Below, one piece after another: positions 7,882-15,789 of a DNA stretch of 64,000 nt; the stretch's first letter is position 1, and each line of letters begins with the position of its first letter. Under the pieces are notes generated by a model. It was not told the DNA's origin, did no database searches, and worked only from the letters and a program-made list of their open reading frames with translations. A program made the translations under genes and the position numbers. Location: positions 1-64,000 of the forward strand of contig DASXNV010000030.1 of NCBI GenBank assembly GCA_036494815.1, read 5' to 3'. The stretch is from Poindextera sp036494815 (GTDB lineage Bacteria > Pseudomonadota > Alphaproteobacteria > Caulobacterales > Caulobacteraceae).

Positions 7882-8838
7882 ATGCCCGTCGCCGCCCGCG
7901 TCAATCCCAAGGACTTTTTCAACGCCGAGGAATGGGCTCCGCTGGCCAGGCGTTCCCAGTGGGCCGGTCCGGCGATGATCGCCCACTGCTGGGCGACCAT
8001 GATCGCCACCGGCGCTGTGGCGGTGATCTGGCCCAATCCTTTGACCCTTGTTTTGGCCATCATGATCATCGGCGCGCGGCAGCTGGGCCTGGCCATCCTC
8101 ATGCACGACGCCGCCCACGGCGCCATCCACCCCAACCTCAAGCTCAATGACTGGCTGGGCGAGTGGCTGTGCGGGGCGCCGGTGAACGCCCAGCTGTCGA
8201 AATATCGCGACTACCATCTGGGCCATCACAAATACGCCCAGCAGGCGGAGGATCCCGACCTGGGCCTGTCGGCGCCCTTCCCCATCAGCCGCCAATCCCT
8301 GATGCGCAAGGTGGTGCGCGACCTGACCGGCCAGACCTTCATCAAGCAACGCTTCGCCCCCGTGCGCGGCAAGCTGCGCGATCGCAAGCCGGGCGTCTCC
8401 GCCTCCAGCATCATCGGCGCCGAGATCTGGCGCCAGCGCCGGTTTCTGGGCTGGCAATTGGGCCTGCTGGTCGCCCTCAGCCTCGCCGGCTGCTGGTGGG
8501 CCTATCTCGTCCTGTGGCTGCTTCCCATGGCCACCTGGTATCCGCTGGTCACCCGCATCCGCAACATCGCCGAGCACGCCCTGGTGGCCAAGAACGAGCC
8601 CGACCCCTTGCGCCACGCCCGCACCACCCGGGCCAATCTGATCGAGCGGCTGCTGATCGCGCCCTACTACGTGAACTATCACGGCGAGCATCACCTGTTC
8701 ATGCATGTGCCCTGCCATCAGCTGCCACGCGTCAACCGGATGCTGAAAGCCAAGGGCGTCACCGAGCAAATGGACACCCAGCCGGGCTATCTGGCCATGC
8801 TGCGCCTGGCTGCGCCGCTCGAAACGACGCGAGCGTGA
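7882..8838 (+). CDS. Membrane fatty acid desaturase family protein
   Basis: Di-iron membrane desaturase/hydroxylase of 318 residues. The three histidine boxes are present: HDAAHG (about 75), HLGHH (about 112) and HGEHHLFMHVPCHQ (about 267). Hydrophobic pairs lie between them. The start at ATG 7882 is preferred because AAGGAG at 7864-7869 precedes it; a TTG at 7828 is in frame but lacks such support. Substrate and regiospecificity are unknown. Its stop overlaps the GTG start of the next gene (GTGA), so the two are translationally coupled. Confidence 0.88.
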   Translation: MPVAARVNPKDFFNAEEWAPLARRSQWAGPAMIAHCWATMIATGAVAVIWPNPLTLVLAIMIIGARQLGLAILMHDAAHGAIHPNLKLNDWLGEWLCGAPVNAQLSKYRDYHLGHHKYAQQAEDPDLGLSAPFPISRQSLMRKVVRDLTGQTFIKQRFAPVRGKLRDRKPGVSASSIIGAEIWRQRRFLGWQLGLLVALSLAGCWWAYLVLWLLPMATWYPLVTRIRNIAEHALVAKNEPDPLRHARTTRANLIERLLIAPYYVNYHGEHHLFMHVPCHQLPRVNRMLKAKGVTEQMDTQPGYLAMLRLAAPLETTRA

Positions 8839-9500
8839 TCCTTGATCGGGTGATTGAAGATCGCCGCAACTTCATCCTCGCCAACACCCGCCTGCAGCGC
8901 CCGCCCCACACCCCCGAGATCCAGCTCTATCTCGCCGACGAGATCACCCCGATCTGGCGGCTGACCGAGGAGGAGTTGGGCGAGATGGGGCTGCCACCAC
9001 CCTTCTGGGCCTTCGCCTGGGCCGGCGGCCAGGCGCTGGCGCGCTACCTGATGGACCACCCGGCTGAAGCCCGGGGCCAGTCGGTGGTCGACTTCGCCTC
9101 CGGTTCCGGCCTGGTGGCCATCGCCGCCATGAAGGCGGGAGCGAAAAGCGCCCTGGCCGCCGATATCGACGCCTTTTGCGGCGCGGCGGTTGAGGCCAAC
9201 AGCACAGTCAACGTCGTCGCGGTCGCCTTCACCGACCGGAACCTGCTGGACGCCGAACCTCCGGCCACCGGCCTGATCACCGCCGGCGACATCTGCTACG
9301 AAAAGCCTCTGGCCGAGCGGGTGCTGGCCTGGCTGGCCACCGCCCACGCCCGTGGCGCGCGGGTGCTGATCGGCGATCCCGGGCGCAGCTATTTCCCAAA
9401 GGACGGGCTCGTTCACCTGGCCGAATATCAAGTCGAGACCACCCGCGAGCTGGAGGACATGACGGTCAAGCGGACCAGTGTCTGGACCTTTCCAGACTGA
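8835..9500 (+). CDS. SAM-dependent methyltransferase, bacterial ETF-beta lysine methyltransferase type
   Basis: Class I methyltransferase of 221 residues starting at GTG 8835, overlapping the desaturase stop by four bases. The N-terminal pattern FILANTRLQ, PEIQLYLADE and PPFWAFAWAGGQALARY is characteristic of the METTL20-like enzymes that methylate lysines of electron-transfer flavoprotein beta. The SAM motif I is VVDFASGSGLVAIAA (about 92-106). ETF subunits are not encoded in the window, so the substrate is assigned by family. An alternative GTG start lies at 8850. Coupling to a desaturase hints at lipid/acyl-CoA metabolism, which is inference. Confidence 0.8.
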   Translation: MILDRVIEDRRNFILANTRLQRPPHTPEIQLYLADEITPIWRLTEEELGEMGLPPPFWAFAWAGGQALARYLMDHPAEARGQSVVDFASGSGLVAIAAMKAGAKSALAADIDAFCGAAVEANSTVNVVAVAFTDRNLLDAEPPATGLITAGDICYEKPLAERVLAWLATAHARGARVLIGDPGRSYFPKDGLVHLAEYQVETTRELEDMTVKRTSVWTFPD

Positions 9501-9533
9501 CTCCACTGGACAATCCGCGCGCCGGAACTATAA

Positions 9534-9548
9534 GAACAAATAAAGAAC
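9534..9548 (+). promoter_or_regulatory. LexA (SOS) box
   Basis: GAAC-AAATAAA-GAAC, which reads GTTC-N7-GTTC on the other strand, is an exact match to the alphaproteobacterial SOS box, including an A/T-only spacer. A further GAAC lies at 9525-9528. The box is about 28 bases upstream of the VOC gene start (9577), a position where LexA would block the promoter. Confidence 0.6.
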
Positions 9549-9576
9549 AATCATTCGGTGATCGGAGACCGTGGCC

Positions 9577-9921
9577 ATGCGTGAAGACGGCAAGATCGAC
9601 TATGTGGAGATGCCCGGCGGCGACCTGGCGGCCGTAAAAGGCTTCTATCAGGCGGCGTTCGGCTGGCGATTCATCGACTATGGCCCCAGCTACGCGGCCT
9701 TCGAGGACGGAGGGCTGGATGGCGGCTTCGACGCCGATCCGGCGAGCGGGGTGAACAAGCCCCTGGTGGTGCTGTTCGCCCGCGACCTGGAAGCGATGCA
9801 GTCCAAGGTCATCGCCGCCGGTGGGATCATTTCGCGGCCGATCTTCTCGTTTCCCGGCGGGCGCCGCTTCCACTTCACCGATCCGGCGGGCAACGAGCTT
9901 GCGGTGTTCACCGAGGCGTAG
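9577..9921 (+). CDS. VOC-superfamily (glyoxalase/dioxygenase-like) protein
   Basis: Single-domain VOC protein of 114 residues. It shows the usual first half (YVEMPGGDLAAVKGFYQAAFGWRF) and the closing FHFTDPAGNELAVF. Such proteins are metal-dependent isomerases, dioxygenases or resistance proteins that sequester a ligand; the substrate is unknown. ATG 9577 is preferred to GTG 9571 because GGAG at 9564-9567 is then nine bases upstream. It probably forms a transcription unit with the YjbR gene 35 bases downstream, behind the SOS box at 9534. Confidence 0.8.
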   Translation: MREDGKIDYVEMPGGDLAAVKGFYQAAFGWRFIDYGPSYAAFEDGGLDGGFDADPASGVNKPLVVLFARDLEAMQSKVIAAGGIISRPIFSFPGGRRFHFTDPAGNELAVFTEA

Positions 9922-9956
9922 GACGGTTCGGCCTTGGCTGCCTGGAGCTGCGGTTG

Positions 9957-10304
9957 ATGACCTATGACGAGGTCAAGGCGCTGGTGCTGTCGTTCCCGCA
10001 GGCCGAAGAGGGGACCTCATACGGCATGCCCAGCTTCAAGATCGCCGGCAAATTCTTCACCCGTCTGCGATCCGAGGATGACAGCCTGGTGCTGCTGAAC
10101 GTGACCACCGATGAACGCGAGATGCTGATGCAGGCCGAACCCCAGACCTTCCACATCACCGACCATTATCGCGGCTATCCCAGCGTGCTGGCGCGGATCG
10201 GGCCGTTGGATCCGGGAACCCTGCGGAACTTTCTGGAGCGGCGCTGGCGGGCGGTGGCGCCGAAGAAACTGGTCAAGGCCTACGATGCGGAGCAGTCCGC
10301 GTAA
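9957..10304 (+). CDS. MmcQ/YjbR family protein
   Basis: The 115-residue product shows the family pattern: TYDEVKALVLSFPQAEEGTSYGMPSFKIAGKFFTRL, then a middle strand block and ITDHYRGYPSVLARI. The fold is CyaY-like and the family is described as DNA-binding, but its cellular role is poorly known. ATG 9957 has a GGAG nine bases upstream; the TTG at 9954 is less likely. Its place behind a VOC gene with an SOS box suggests a role after DNA damage, which is inference. Confidence 0.82.
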   Translation: MTYDEVKALVLSFPQAEEGTSYGMPSFKIAGKFFTRLRSEDDSLVLLNVTTDEREMLMQAEPQTFHITDHYRGYPSVLARIGPLDPGTLRNFLERRWRAVAPKKLVKAYDAEQSA

Positions 10305-10309
10305 CGCGG

Positions 10310-10549
10310 TCAGAAACTGTCGTTCATCGCCGCCTCGAAGGCCTCCAGCATTTCCTGGGCTTCCAGAGCCTCGGACGACACAGCCTCCTCGTCGTCCCCA
10401 GCCGGCGCGGCATGAAACGCCGCCTCGGGCGCCAGACGGGCCACAACCTCGTCTCCGCGTTTGATCAGCACGCCATAGCCGGCGGCGATGGTGGCCATCA
10501 TCTCCGCAAAGCGGGCGGCGGCGTCTTGCTCATCGACTTCAAACAGCAT
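10310..10549 (-). CDS. Lone Phd-like antitoxin-type protein
   Basis: A 79-residue acidic protein. Its first half (FEVDEQDAAARFAEMMATIAAGYGVLIKRGDEVVARLAP) has the layout of the Phd/YefM DNA-binding domain, and the second half is Glu/Ala-rich like a toxin-binding tail. No toxin gene lies next to it: the neighbours are yjbR (convergent, 5 bases away) and ubiD (divergent). It may be an orphan antitoxin or a small regulator. The family call is by eye and moderate. Confidence 0.55.
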   Translation of the reverse strand: MLFEVDEQDAAARFAEMMATIAAGYGVLIKRGDEVVARLAPEAAFHAAPAGDDEEAVSSEALEAQEMLEAFEAAMNDSF

Positions 10550-10620
10550 GAAGCCAGGCTAGGACATTTCGCGTCCCGCCGAAACGCTCTAGCTTTCGCC
10601 GCCGTAGCGCGGAGCGTCAG

Positions 10621-12150
10621 ATGGCCTATCGGTCTTTACGGGAATTCATCGCCAAGCTGGAGGCGGCGGGCGAACTGGCGCGCGTGACCGAGCCGGTGTC
10701 CACCGTGCTGGAGATGACCGAAATCTGCACCCGCCTGCTGGCCGAGGGCGGCCCCGCCGTGCTGTTCGAAAATCCCGTGCGGGCCGATGGCGAGCCCTCG
10801 CCCATCCCTTGCCTGGCCAACCTGTTCGGCACGGTCAAACGGGTGGCCATGGGGGTGACCCTGGACGGGGTCGAGCGCACCACTGCAGGCGAACTGCGCG
10901 AGGTGGGCGAACTGCTGGCCTTTCTGCGCCAGCCCGAGCCGCCGCGGGGCCTGAAGGACGCCTGGGACATGTTGCCCCTGGCCAAGACCGTCATGGGCAT
11001 GCGGCCCAAAGTGGTGAAGAAGGCCCCGGTGCAGGAGGTGGTGCTCAAGGGCGAGGACATCGACCTGACCAAGCTGCCCATCCAGACCTGCTGGCCTGGC
11101 GAGCCGGCGCCCCTGATCACCTGGCCCCTGGTGGTGACCAAGGGCCCCTCCGACAGCCGTGAGGACGATTTCAACCTGGGCATCTATCGTATGCAGGTGA
11201 TCGGCAAGGACCGCTGCATCATGCGCTGGCTGGCCCACCGGGGCGGCGCCCAGCACCATCGCCGCTGGAAGGCCGCCGGCAAGCCCGAGCCCCTGCCCGC
11301 CTGCGCCGTCCTGGGCGCCGATCCCGGCCTGATCCTGGCCGCAGTCACCCCGGTGCCCGACACCCTGTCGGAATACCAGTTCGCCGGCCTGCTGCGCGGC
11401 GCCAAGGCCGAGCTGGTCGCGGCCAAGACCGTGCCGCTGCTGGTTCCCGCCGAGGCCGAGATCGTGCTGGAGGGCCATGTCCTGCTGGACGAATATGCCG
11501 ACGAGGGCCCTTACGGCGACCATACCGGCTATTACAATTCGGTCGAGCGGTTCCCGATCTTCCAGATCAGCGCCATCACCATGCGCAGGAAACCGATCTA
11601 TCTGACCACCTTCACCGGCCGTCCGCCCGACGAGCCGAGCGTGCTGGGCGAGGCGCTGAACGAGGTGTTCATCCCCCTGCTGCAGCAGCAGTTTCCCGAG
11701 ATCGTCGACTTCTGGCTGCCGCCTGAGGGCTGCAGCTATCGCATCGCCGTGGTGTCGATCAAGAAGGCCTATCCCGGCCACGCCAAGCGGGTGATGCTGG
11801 GCGTGTGGTCCTATCTGCGCCAGTTCATGTACACCAAGTGGGTGATCGTGGTGGACGAGGACATCGACGCCCGGGACTGGAAGGATGTGATGTGGGCCCT
11901 GTCGACGCGCATGGATCCGGCCCGCGATATCACCGTGATCGAGAACACCCCCATCGACTATCTCGACTTCGCCTCGCCGGAATCCGGCCTGGGCTCCAAG
12001 ATCGGCCTGGACGCCACCGACAAGTGGCCGCCGGAAACCCATCGCGAATGGGGGGTCAAGCTGGGCATGGACAAGGATGTGGTAGAACGCGTGACCGAGA
12101 AGTGGGCCGGCCTGGGGCTGCCAGGCCAGGGCAAGCCGATCTGGCGATGA
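10621..12150 (+). CDS. ubiD: UbiD-family prenylated-FMN decarboxylase
   Basis: Decarboxylase of 509 residues, close to the length of E. coli UbiD, which removes the carboxylate from 4-hydroxy-3-polyprenylbenzoate using prenylated FMN. The prFMN/metal region NLGIYRMQVIGKDRCIMRW (about 186-204) and the catalytic Glu region DEYADEGPYGDHTGYY (about 290-305) are both intact. Start MAYRSLREFIAKLEAAGEL is typical. With ubiA upstream, a role in ubiquinone synthesis is likely, although related UbiD enzymes act on other aromatic acids and no ubiX (flavin prenyltransferase) is present in the window. Confidence 0.9.
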   Translation: MAYRSLREFIAKLEAAGELARVTEPVSTVLEMTEICTRLLAEGGPAVLFENPVRADGEPSPIPCLANLFGTVKRVAMGVTLDGVERTTAGELREVGELLAFLRQPEPPRGLKDAWDMLPLAKTVMGMRPKVVKKAPVQEVVLKGEDIDLTKLPIQTCWPGEPAPLITWPLVVTKGPSDSREDDFNLGIYRMQVIGKDRCIMRWLAHRGGAQHHRRWKAAGKPEPLPACAVLGADPGLILAAVTPVPDTLSEYQFAGLLRGAKAELVAAKTVPLLVPAEAEIVLEGHVLLDEYADEGPYGDHTGYYNSVERFPIFQISAITMRRKPIYLTTFTGRPPDEPSVLGEALNEVFIPLLQQQFPEIVDFWLPPEGCSYRIAVVSIKKAYPGHAKRVMLGVWSYLRQFMYTKWVIVVDEDIDARDWKDVMWALSTRMDPARDITVIENTPIDYLDFASPESGLGSKIGLDATDKWPPETHREWGVKLGMDKDVVERVTEKWAGLGLPGQGKPIWR

Positions 12151-12173
12151 AGCCTTAAGGGGGAGCTAGCGGG

Positions 12174-12575
12174 ATGGATGTGACCAATTCGGCCAGGGCC
12201 GCGGCGCTCTGGATTTCGTTGAACCTCATCGTGCTGGTGGTCCTGTCGGCGCTGGTGGTTCGCCAGAGGATGACGCGCGGGGTGATGGTCGGCGACGGCG
12301 GATCGCCCGAACTCATCCGCGCTGGCCGGGCGTTCGGCAATGCGGCCGAATATGTGCCCGCCGCCTTGGCCGCCATGATCGCCCTGGCCATCACCAACGC
12401 CCTGCCGGCGGTGATTCACATGGTCGGAGCGGCCTTGTTTGTCGGACGGATAGCCCACGCCCTGGGGATCAGTCACACAGAGAACGCATCGCCCGGGCGC
12501 ACGATCGGCATTGTGCTCACATGGTCCGCCATCCTGATCGCCGCCACCGCCCTTTTGCTGCGCGCGTTCGCCTAA
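12174..12575 (+). CDS. MAPEG-family membrane protein
   Basis: The 133-residue protein has about four hydrophobic helices and the MAPEG pattern (RQRMTRGVMVGDGGSPEL, RAFGNAAEYVPAALAA, FVGRIAHALG). MAPEG proteins are membrane-associated glutathione- or eicosanoid-related transferases in eukaryotes; bacterial members are mostly uncharacterised. It follows ubiD by 23 bases on the same strand and may be co-transcribed. The function is not assigned beyond the family. Confidence 0.85.
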   Translation: MDVTNSARAAALWISLNLIVLVVLSALVVRQRMTRGVMVGDGGSPELIRAGRAFGNAAEYVPAALAAMIALAITNALPAVIHMVGAALFVGRIAHALGISHTENASPGRTIGIVLTWSAILIAATALLLRAFA

Positions 12576-12678
12576 AGCCCCCCAGAGCCTTTCCTGATCG
12601 CCAAATGGATCCACTTTGGCGGGAAGCGTTCTTCTAGGCGGTTGCGGGCGGGGCGCCGGTTCGGCCATAAGTTCGTGC

Positions 12679-14010
12679 ATGGATGAAAACCTGTTGCAAG
12701 ACGTGGTGGCCGCGGCGCTGAAGGCCGGCGCGGACTCCGCGGAGGCCGTCGGCGCCCAGCGCCAGGCCCTGTCGATTTCGGTCCGCATGGGCAAGCTGGA
12801 AGAGGTCGAGCGCGAAGAGTCCCGCGACCTGGGCCTGCGCGTGTTCGTGGGCCGCCGCCAGGCCAGCGTATCCGGCTCGGATCTGTCACCCCCCGCCAGG
12901 GCCAAGCTGGTCGAGCGGGTCGTGGCCATGGCCAGGCTGGCGCCGGAGGATCCCTATGCGGGCCTGGCGCCCCAGGACCGGCTGGCCAAGGGGCCGTGGC
13001 CGGATCTCGACCTGTTCGACCCTTCCGAGCCCTCGGCCGCATCGCTTGAGGCCCAGGCCGAGGCCGCAGAAGCTGCGGCTCTTGCGACGCCAGGCGTCAG
13101 CAACAGCGAGGGCGGCTCGGCCAGTTGGTCCACCTCGCAGTGGCGCCTGGTGACAAGCGGCGGTTTCAGCGCCCCCCACGCCGCCTCCGGTTTTTCCCTG
13201 TCCGCCTCGGTGGTCGCCCAGGACGGCGGCGGTATGGAGCGTGGCGGCGAAGGCCGCAGCCAGCGCTGGCAGGCCGACCTGCCCTCGCCCGAAAGCATTG
13301 GCGCAGAGGCCGGCCGCCGCGCCGTAGCCCGCCTGGGCGCGCGCAAGATCGCCTCCACAACCGCTCCGGTGATCTTCGAAAACCGCCTGGCCACCTCGCT
13401 GCTCGGCCCGCTGATCGGCGCCATCGCCGGGCCGTCCATCGCCCGGGGCGCGTCCTTCCTGAAGGACAAGCTGGGTCAGGCCGTGTTCTCACCCGCCGTG
13501 ACCATCGCCGAGGAACCGCATCGAAGGCGCGGCCTGGGCTCCAGCCCCTTCGACGACGAGGGCGTGGCCAACCAGGCCCGCAATCTGATCGACGCCGGGG
13601 TGCTGACCACCTGGTTGCTCAACTGCAGCGCCGCGCGCCAACTTGGCCTGGAGACCACGGGCCACGCGTCGCGGGGCCTGGCCGGTTCGCCGGGCGTGTC
13701 GACCACCAACCTGACCGTGCGGCCTGGTGAACTCGACCAGGCCGGCCTGATGCGCGAGGCCGGCGAGGGCCTCCTGGTGACTTCGATGTTCGGCCCCTCG
13801 CTCAACGCCCATACTGGCGACTGGTCAGTGGGGGTGGCCGGCTTCTGGTTTGAGGGCGGCGCCTATGCCTATCCGGTGACCGAGATCACCGTGGCCGGCA
13901 ACCTGATCGACATCTATCAGCGGGTCGTGGTCGGTTCGGACCTGGAGATCCGGGGTTCGGCCAATTCCCCGTCGCTGCTGGTCGACGCCCTGGCGATCGC
14001 GGGACGATGA
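12679..14010 (+). CDS. pmbA: TldD/PmbA family protein PmbA (TldE)
   Basis: The 443-residue protein is the PmbA/TldE subunit, which with TldD forms a heterodimeric metalloprotease that processes small peptides; the catalytic metal site is in TldD, which is not in the window. Recognisable stretches are REESRDLGLRVFVGRRQASVSGSDL (about 53-77), the PVIFENRLATSLLG region (about 231) and the GDWSVGVAGFWFEGG block near the end. ATG 12679 is chosen; the upstream open frame lacks family similarity. Its TGA overlaps the next gene's ATG (ATGA). In relatives pmbA leads into the LPS cluster as it does here. Confidence 0.9.
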   Translation: MDENLLQDVVAAALKAGADSAEAVGAQRQALSISVRMGKLEEVEREESRDLGLRVFVGRRQASVSGSDLSPPARAKLVERVVAMARLAPEDPYAGLAPQDRLAKGPWPDLDLFDPSEPSAASLEAQAEAAEAAALATPGVSNSEGGSASWSTSQWRLVTSGGFSAPHAASGFSLSASVVAQDGGGMERGGEGRSQRWQADLPSPESIGAEAGRRAVARLGARKIASTTAPVIFENRLATSLLGPLIGAIAGPSIARGASFLKDKLGQAVFSPAVTIAEEPHRRRGLGSSPFDDEGVANQARNLIDAGVLTTWLLNCSAARQLGLETTGHASRGLAGSPGVSTTNLTVRPGELDQAGLMREAGEGLLVTSMFGPSLNAHTGDWSVGVAGFWFEGGAYAYPVTEITVAGNLIDIYQRVVVGSDLEIRGSANSPSLLVDALAIAGR

Positions 14011-14807
14011 CGCTGACTGTAAGTCACGAAGACCTCGACCTGATCATCCACGCCGCCCGCGCGGCCGGCGAACTGGCCCAGGTCATGCGCCAGGCCGGGC
14101 TGACCACCACCTACAAGGCCGACAGGACCCCGGTCAGCGACGCCGACCTGGCGCTGGACGCCCTGCTCAAGGACCAACTGGGCCGCGCGCGCCCCGACTA
14201 TGGCTGGCTGTCGGAGGAGACGGTCGACGATCCGGAGCGGCTGAGCCGCGAGCGCGTGTTCGTGGTCGACCCGATCGACGGCACCCGCGCCTTCGTCAAG
14301 GCCAAGCCCTGGTGGGCGGTGTCGATCGCCCTGGTCGACCGCGGACAGCCGGTGGCGGGGGTGGTCTACGCCCCCGAGCGCGACGAGCTCTATACCGCCG
14401 TCGTCGGCGGCGGCGCATGGCTGAACGGCGCGTCGATCCGCACCGGCGACCGTGCGGCGATCGAGGATTGCTCGATGCTGGCCGACGCGCCGATGTTCCA
14501 GCACCCGGCCTGGCCGGAGCCGTGGCCGGCGATGCGGATCGAAAACCGCAATTCCGTGGCCTACCGGCTGTGCTCGGTCGCCTCGGGCGAGTTCGACGCC
14601 GCCGTGGCCCTGTCGCCGAAATCGGAATGGGACCTGGCCGCCGCCGACCTGATCGCCGCCGAGGCCGGCTGCATGGTCACCAACCACCGGGGCGAGCCCT
14701 TCGCCTACAATCGCGCCGTCCCCACCATGCGCAGCCTGGTCTGCGCCGGCCCGGCGCTGCACGAGTTGATCTTACGTCGGGTCAGGCCTATCGCTTTGCC
14801 GGATTGA
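14007..14807 (+). CDS. Inositol monophosphatase-family phosphatase, CysQ-like
   Basis: Mg-dependent phosphatase of 266 residues. The metal-binding motifs are present: LSEETVDDP (about 70-78, equivalent to the E-E motif), DPIDGTRAF (about 88-96) and the late SEWDLAAADLIAAEAG (about 205-220). Family members act on 3'-phosphoadenosine 5'-phosphate, inositol phosphates or histidinol phosphate. Genomic position between pmbA and DUF4170 favours the 3'(2'),5'-bisphosphate nucleotidase (CysQ) type. It starts in the pmbA stop (ATGA). A paralogue of the HisN type is at 28449. Confidence 0.82.
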   Translation: MTLTVSHEDLDLIIHAARAAGELAQVMRQAGLTTTYKADRTPVSDADLALDALLKDQLGRARPDYGWLSEETVDDPERLSRERVFVVDPIDGTRAFVKAKPWWAVSIALVDRGQPVAGVVYAPERDELYTAVVGGGAWLNGASIRTGDRAAIEDCSMLADAPMFQHPAWPEPWPAMRIENRNSVAYRLCSVASGEFDAAVALSPKSEWDLAAADLIAAEAGCMVTNHRGEPFAYNRAVPTMRSLVCAGPALHELILRRVRPIALPD

Positions 14808-14824
14808 TCAACGAGAATCGCGCC

Positions 14825-15070
14825 ATGCCCGATCGCCAGCTTCTGCACCTCGTCATCGGCGGAGAGCTTAAGGGGGTTGGCGAGCATGAATTCAGAGACC
14901 TGGAAAAGGTCGATTTCGTCGGCGCCTTTCCCAACTACGCCGACGCCCACCGCGCCTGGAAGGCCAAGGCCCAGTCCACCGTCGACAACGCCCTGACCCG
15001 CTATTTCATCATCCACGCCCACAAGCTCCTGGACCCGGACGAGCATCACGACGAGAGCAAGCCGCACTGA
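14825..15070 (+). CDS. DUF4170 small protein
   Basis: The 81-residue protein MPDRQLLHLVIGGELKG... matches the DUF4170 family, recognisable by VDFVGAFPNYADAHRAWKAKAQSTVDNA and the ending HKLLDP. It is known mainly for its conserved place between the CysQ-like phosphatase and the LPS acyltransferase/Kdo transferase genes in alphaproteobacteria. No biochemical function is established. It lies 17 bases after the phosphatase gene, so it is very likely in the same operon. Here the operon is then broken by the inverted vapBC module. Confidence 0.85.
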   Translation: MPDRQLLHLVIGGELKGVGEHEFRDLEKVDFVGAFPNYADAHRAWKAKAQSTVDNALTRYFIIHAHKLLDPDEHHDESKPH

Positions 15071-15098
15071 GGCGCTGACGCCAGCCCGAACGTCTCGG

Positions 15099-15485
15099 TC
15101 ACCAGGCCAGGATCGACAGCCCGGCGATGTCGGACAAATCGCTGCTGTTCAGCGTGACCAGGGTCGCGCGATGCACCAGCGCCTGGGCCGCGATCATACG
15201 ATCAAGCAACTTTCGTCTTGAATAGCCAGCGCCGGAGACGATCGCGCCATAGGCCTGCGCCGACGCATCGTCAAAGGTGAGGGTCGCAATAGCGCTGAGC
15301 ATGATATCGAGCCTGGCTCTACGGATCTGGGCATGGGCCGGTTCCCGATAAACGCCGCCCTCAAGTTCGACGCGTGTAACCACCGACATGAGGATCGCCC
15401 CATCAAGCGCCGCGACCCGGGTGGTGACGGCCGGATCGCCATCACGCAGATAGATGGCGACATTGGTGTCGAGCAGGAAGGCCAT
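15099..15485 (-). CDS. vapC: VapC-type PIN-domain toxin
   Basis: PIN-domain ribonuclease of 128 residues. The acidic active-site residues are visible: D6 (FLLDTN), E40 (VTRVELEGG), D95 (LLDRMIAAQA) and D116 near LNSSDLSDI. VapC toxins cleave tRNA or rRNA when freed from VapB. It begins three bases after the vapB stop, so it is co-translated with it. The module is inverted relative to the LPS cluster in which it sits. Confidence 0.9.
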   Translation of the reverse strand: MAFLLDTNVAIYLRDGDPAVTTRVAALDGAILMSVVTRVELEGGVYREPAHAQIRRARLDIMLSAIATLTFDDASAQAYGAIVSGAGYSRRKLLDRMIAAQALVHRATLVTLNSSDLSDIAGLSILAW

Positions 15486-15488
15486 GGG

Positions 15489-15728
15489 TCAGAGCCCCGG
15501 GCGTTCCGGCGATTCCTCCTCGTCGCGTTGTTCGACCCTAGGCGGCGCCGGCAGGGCTCGAAGCTGGGCGATCATCTCCGGGATGGACGCCGCCACGGGA
15601 TAGATCGTCATCACATCTCCGGATCGCACGATCATAAGTTCGACGTCTTCGCCAAAGGCCACGCCGCGCGGAAGCCTGATCGCCTGACTATTACCGCTTC
15701 GAAAAGTGCGGGTGCGAACGACCGTCAT
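15489..15728 (-). CDS. vapB: VapB-type antitoxin (AbrB/MazE fold)
   Basis: The 79-residue antitoxin has the swapped-hairpin AbrB DNA-binding domain at its N-terminus (RTRTFRSGNSQAIRLPRG, then VELMIVRSGDVMTIYP). Its C-terminal tail is Pro/Glu/Arg-rich and would wrap the VapC partner. It is the first gene of the pair. An ideal palindrome with a promoter lies directly upstream at 15746-15781, so autorepression is likely. Confidence 0.9.
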   Translation of the reverse strand: MTVVRTRTFRSGNSQAIRLPRGVAFGEDVELMIVRSGDVMTIYPVAASIPEMIAQLRALPAPPRVEQRDEEESPERPGL

Positions 15729-15745
15729 AATGGCGCCCCATTGGG

Positions 15746-15781
15746 ATATACATGTATATACGCCATCGATCGAGTCGGCAA
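15746..15781 (-). promoter_or_regulatory. vapBC promoter with perfect 14-bp palindromic operator
   Basis: ATATACATGTATAT at 15746-15759 is a perfect palindrome. Read on the minus strand, a TTGCCG -35 (15781-15776), a 17-base spacer and a TATACA -10 (15758-15753) give a plausible promoter whose -10 lies inside the palindrome. The position, 18 bases before vapB, fits VapBC autorepression. Confidence 0.6.
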
Positions 15782-15789
15782 GTCCTGCG

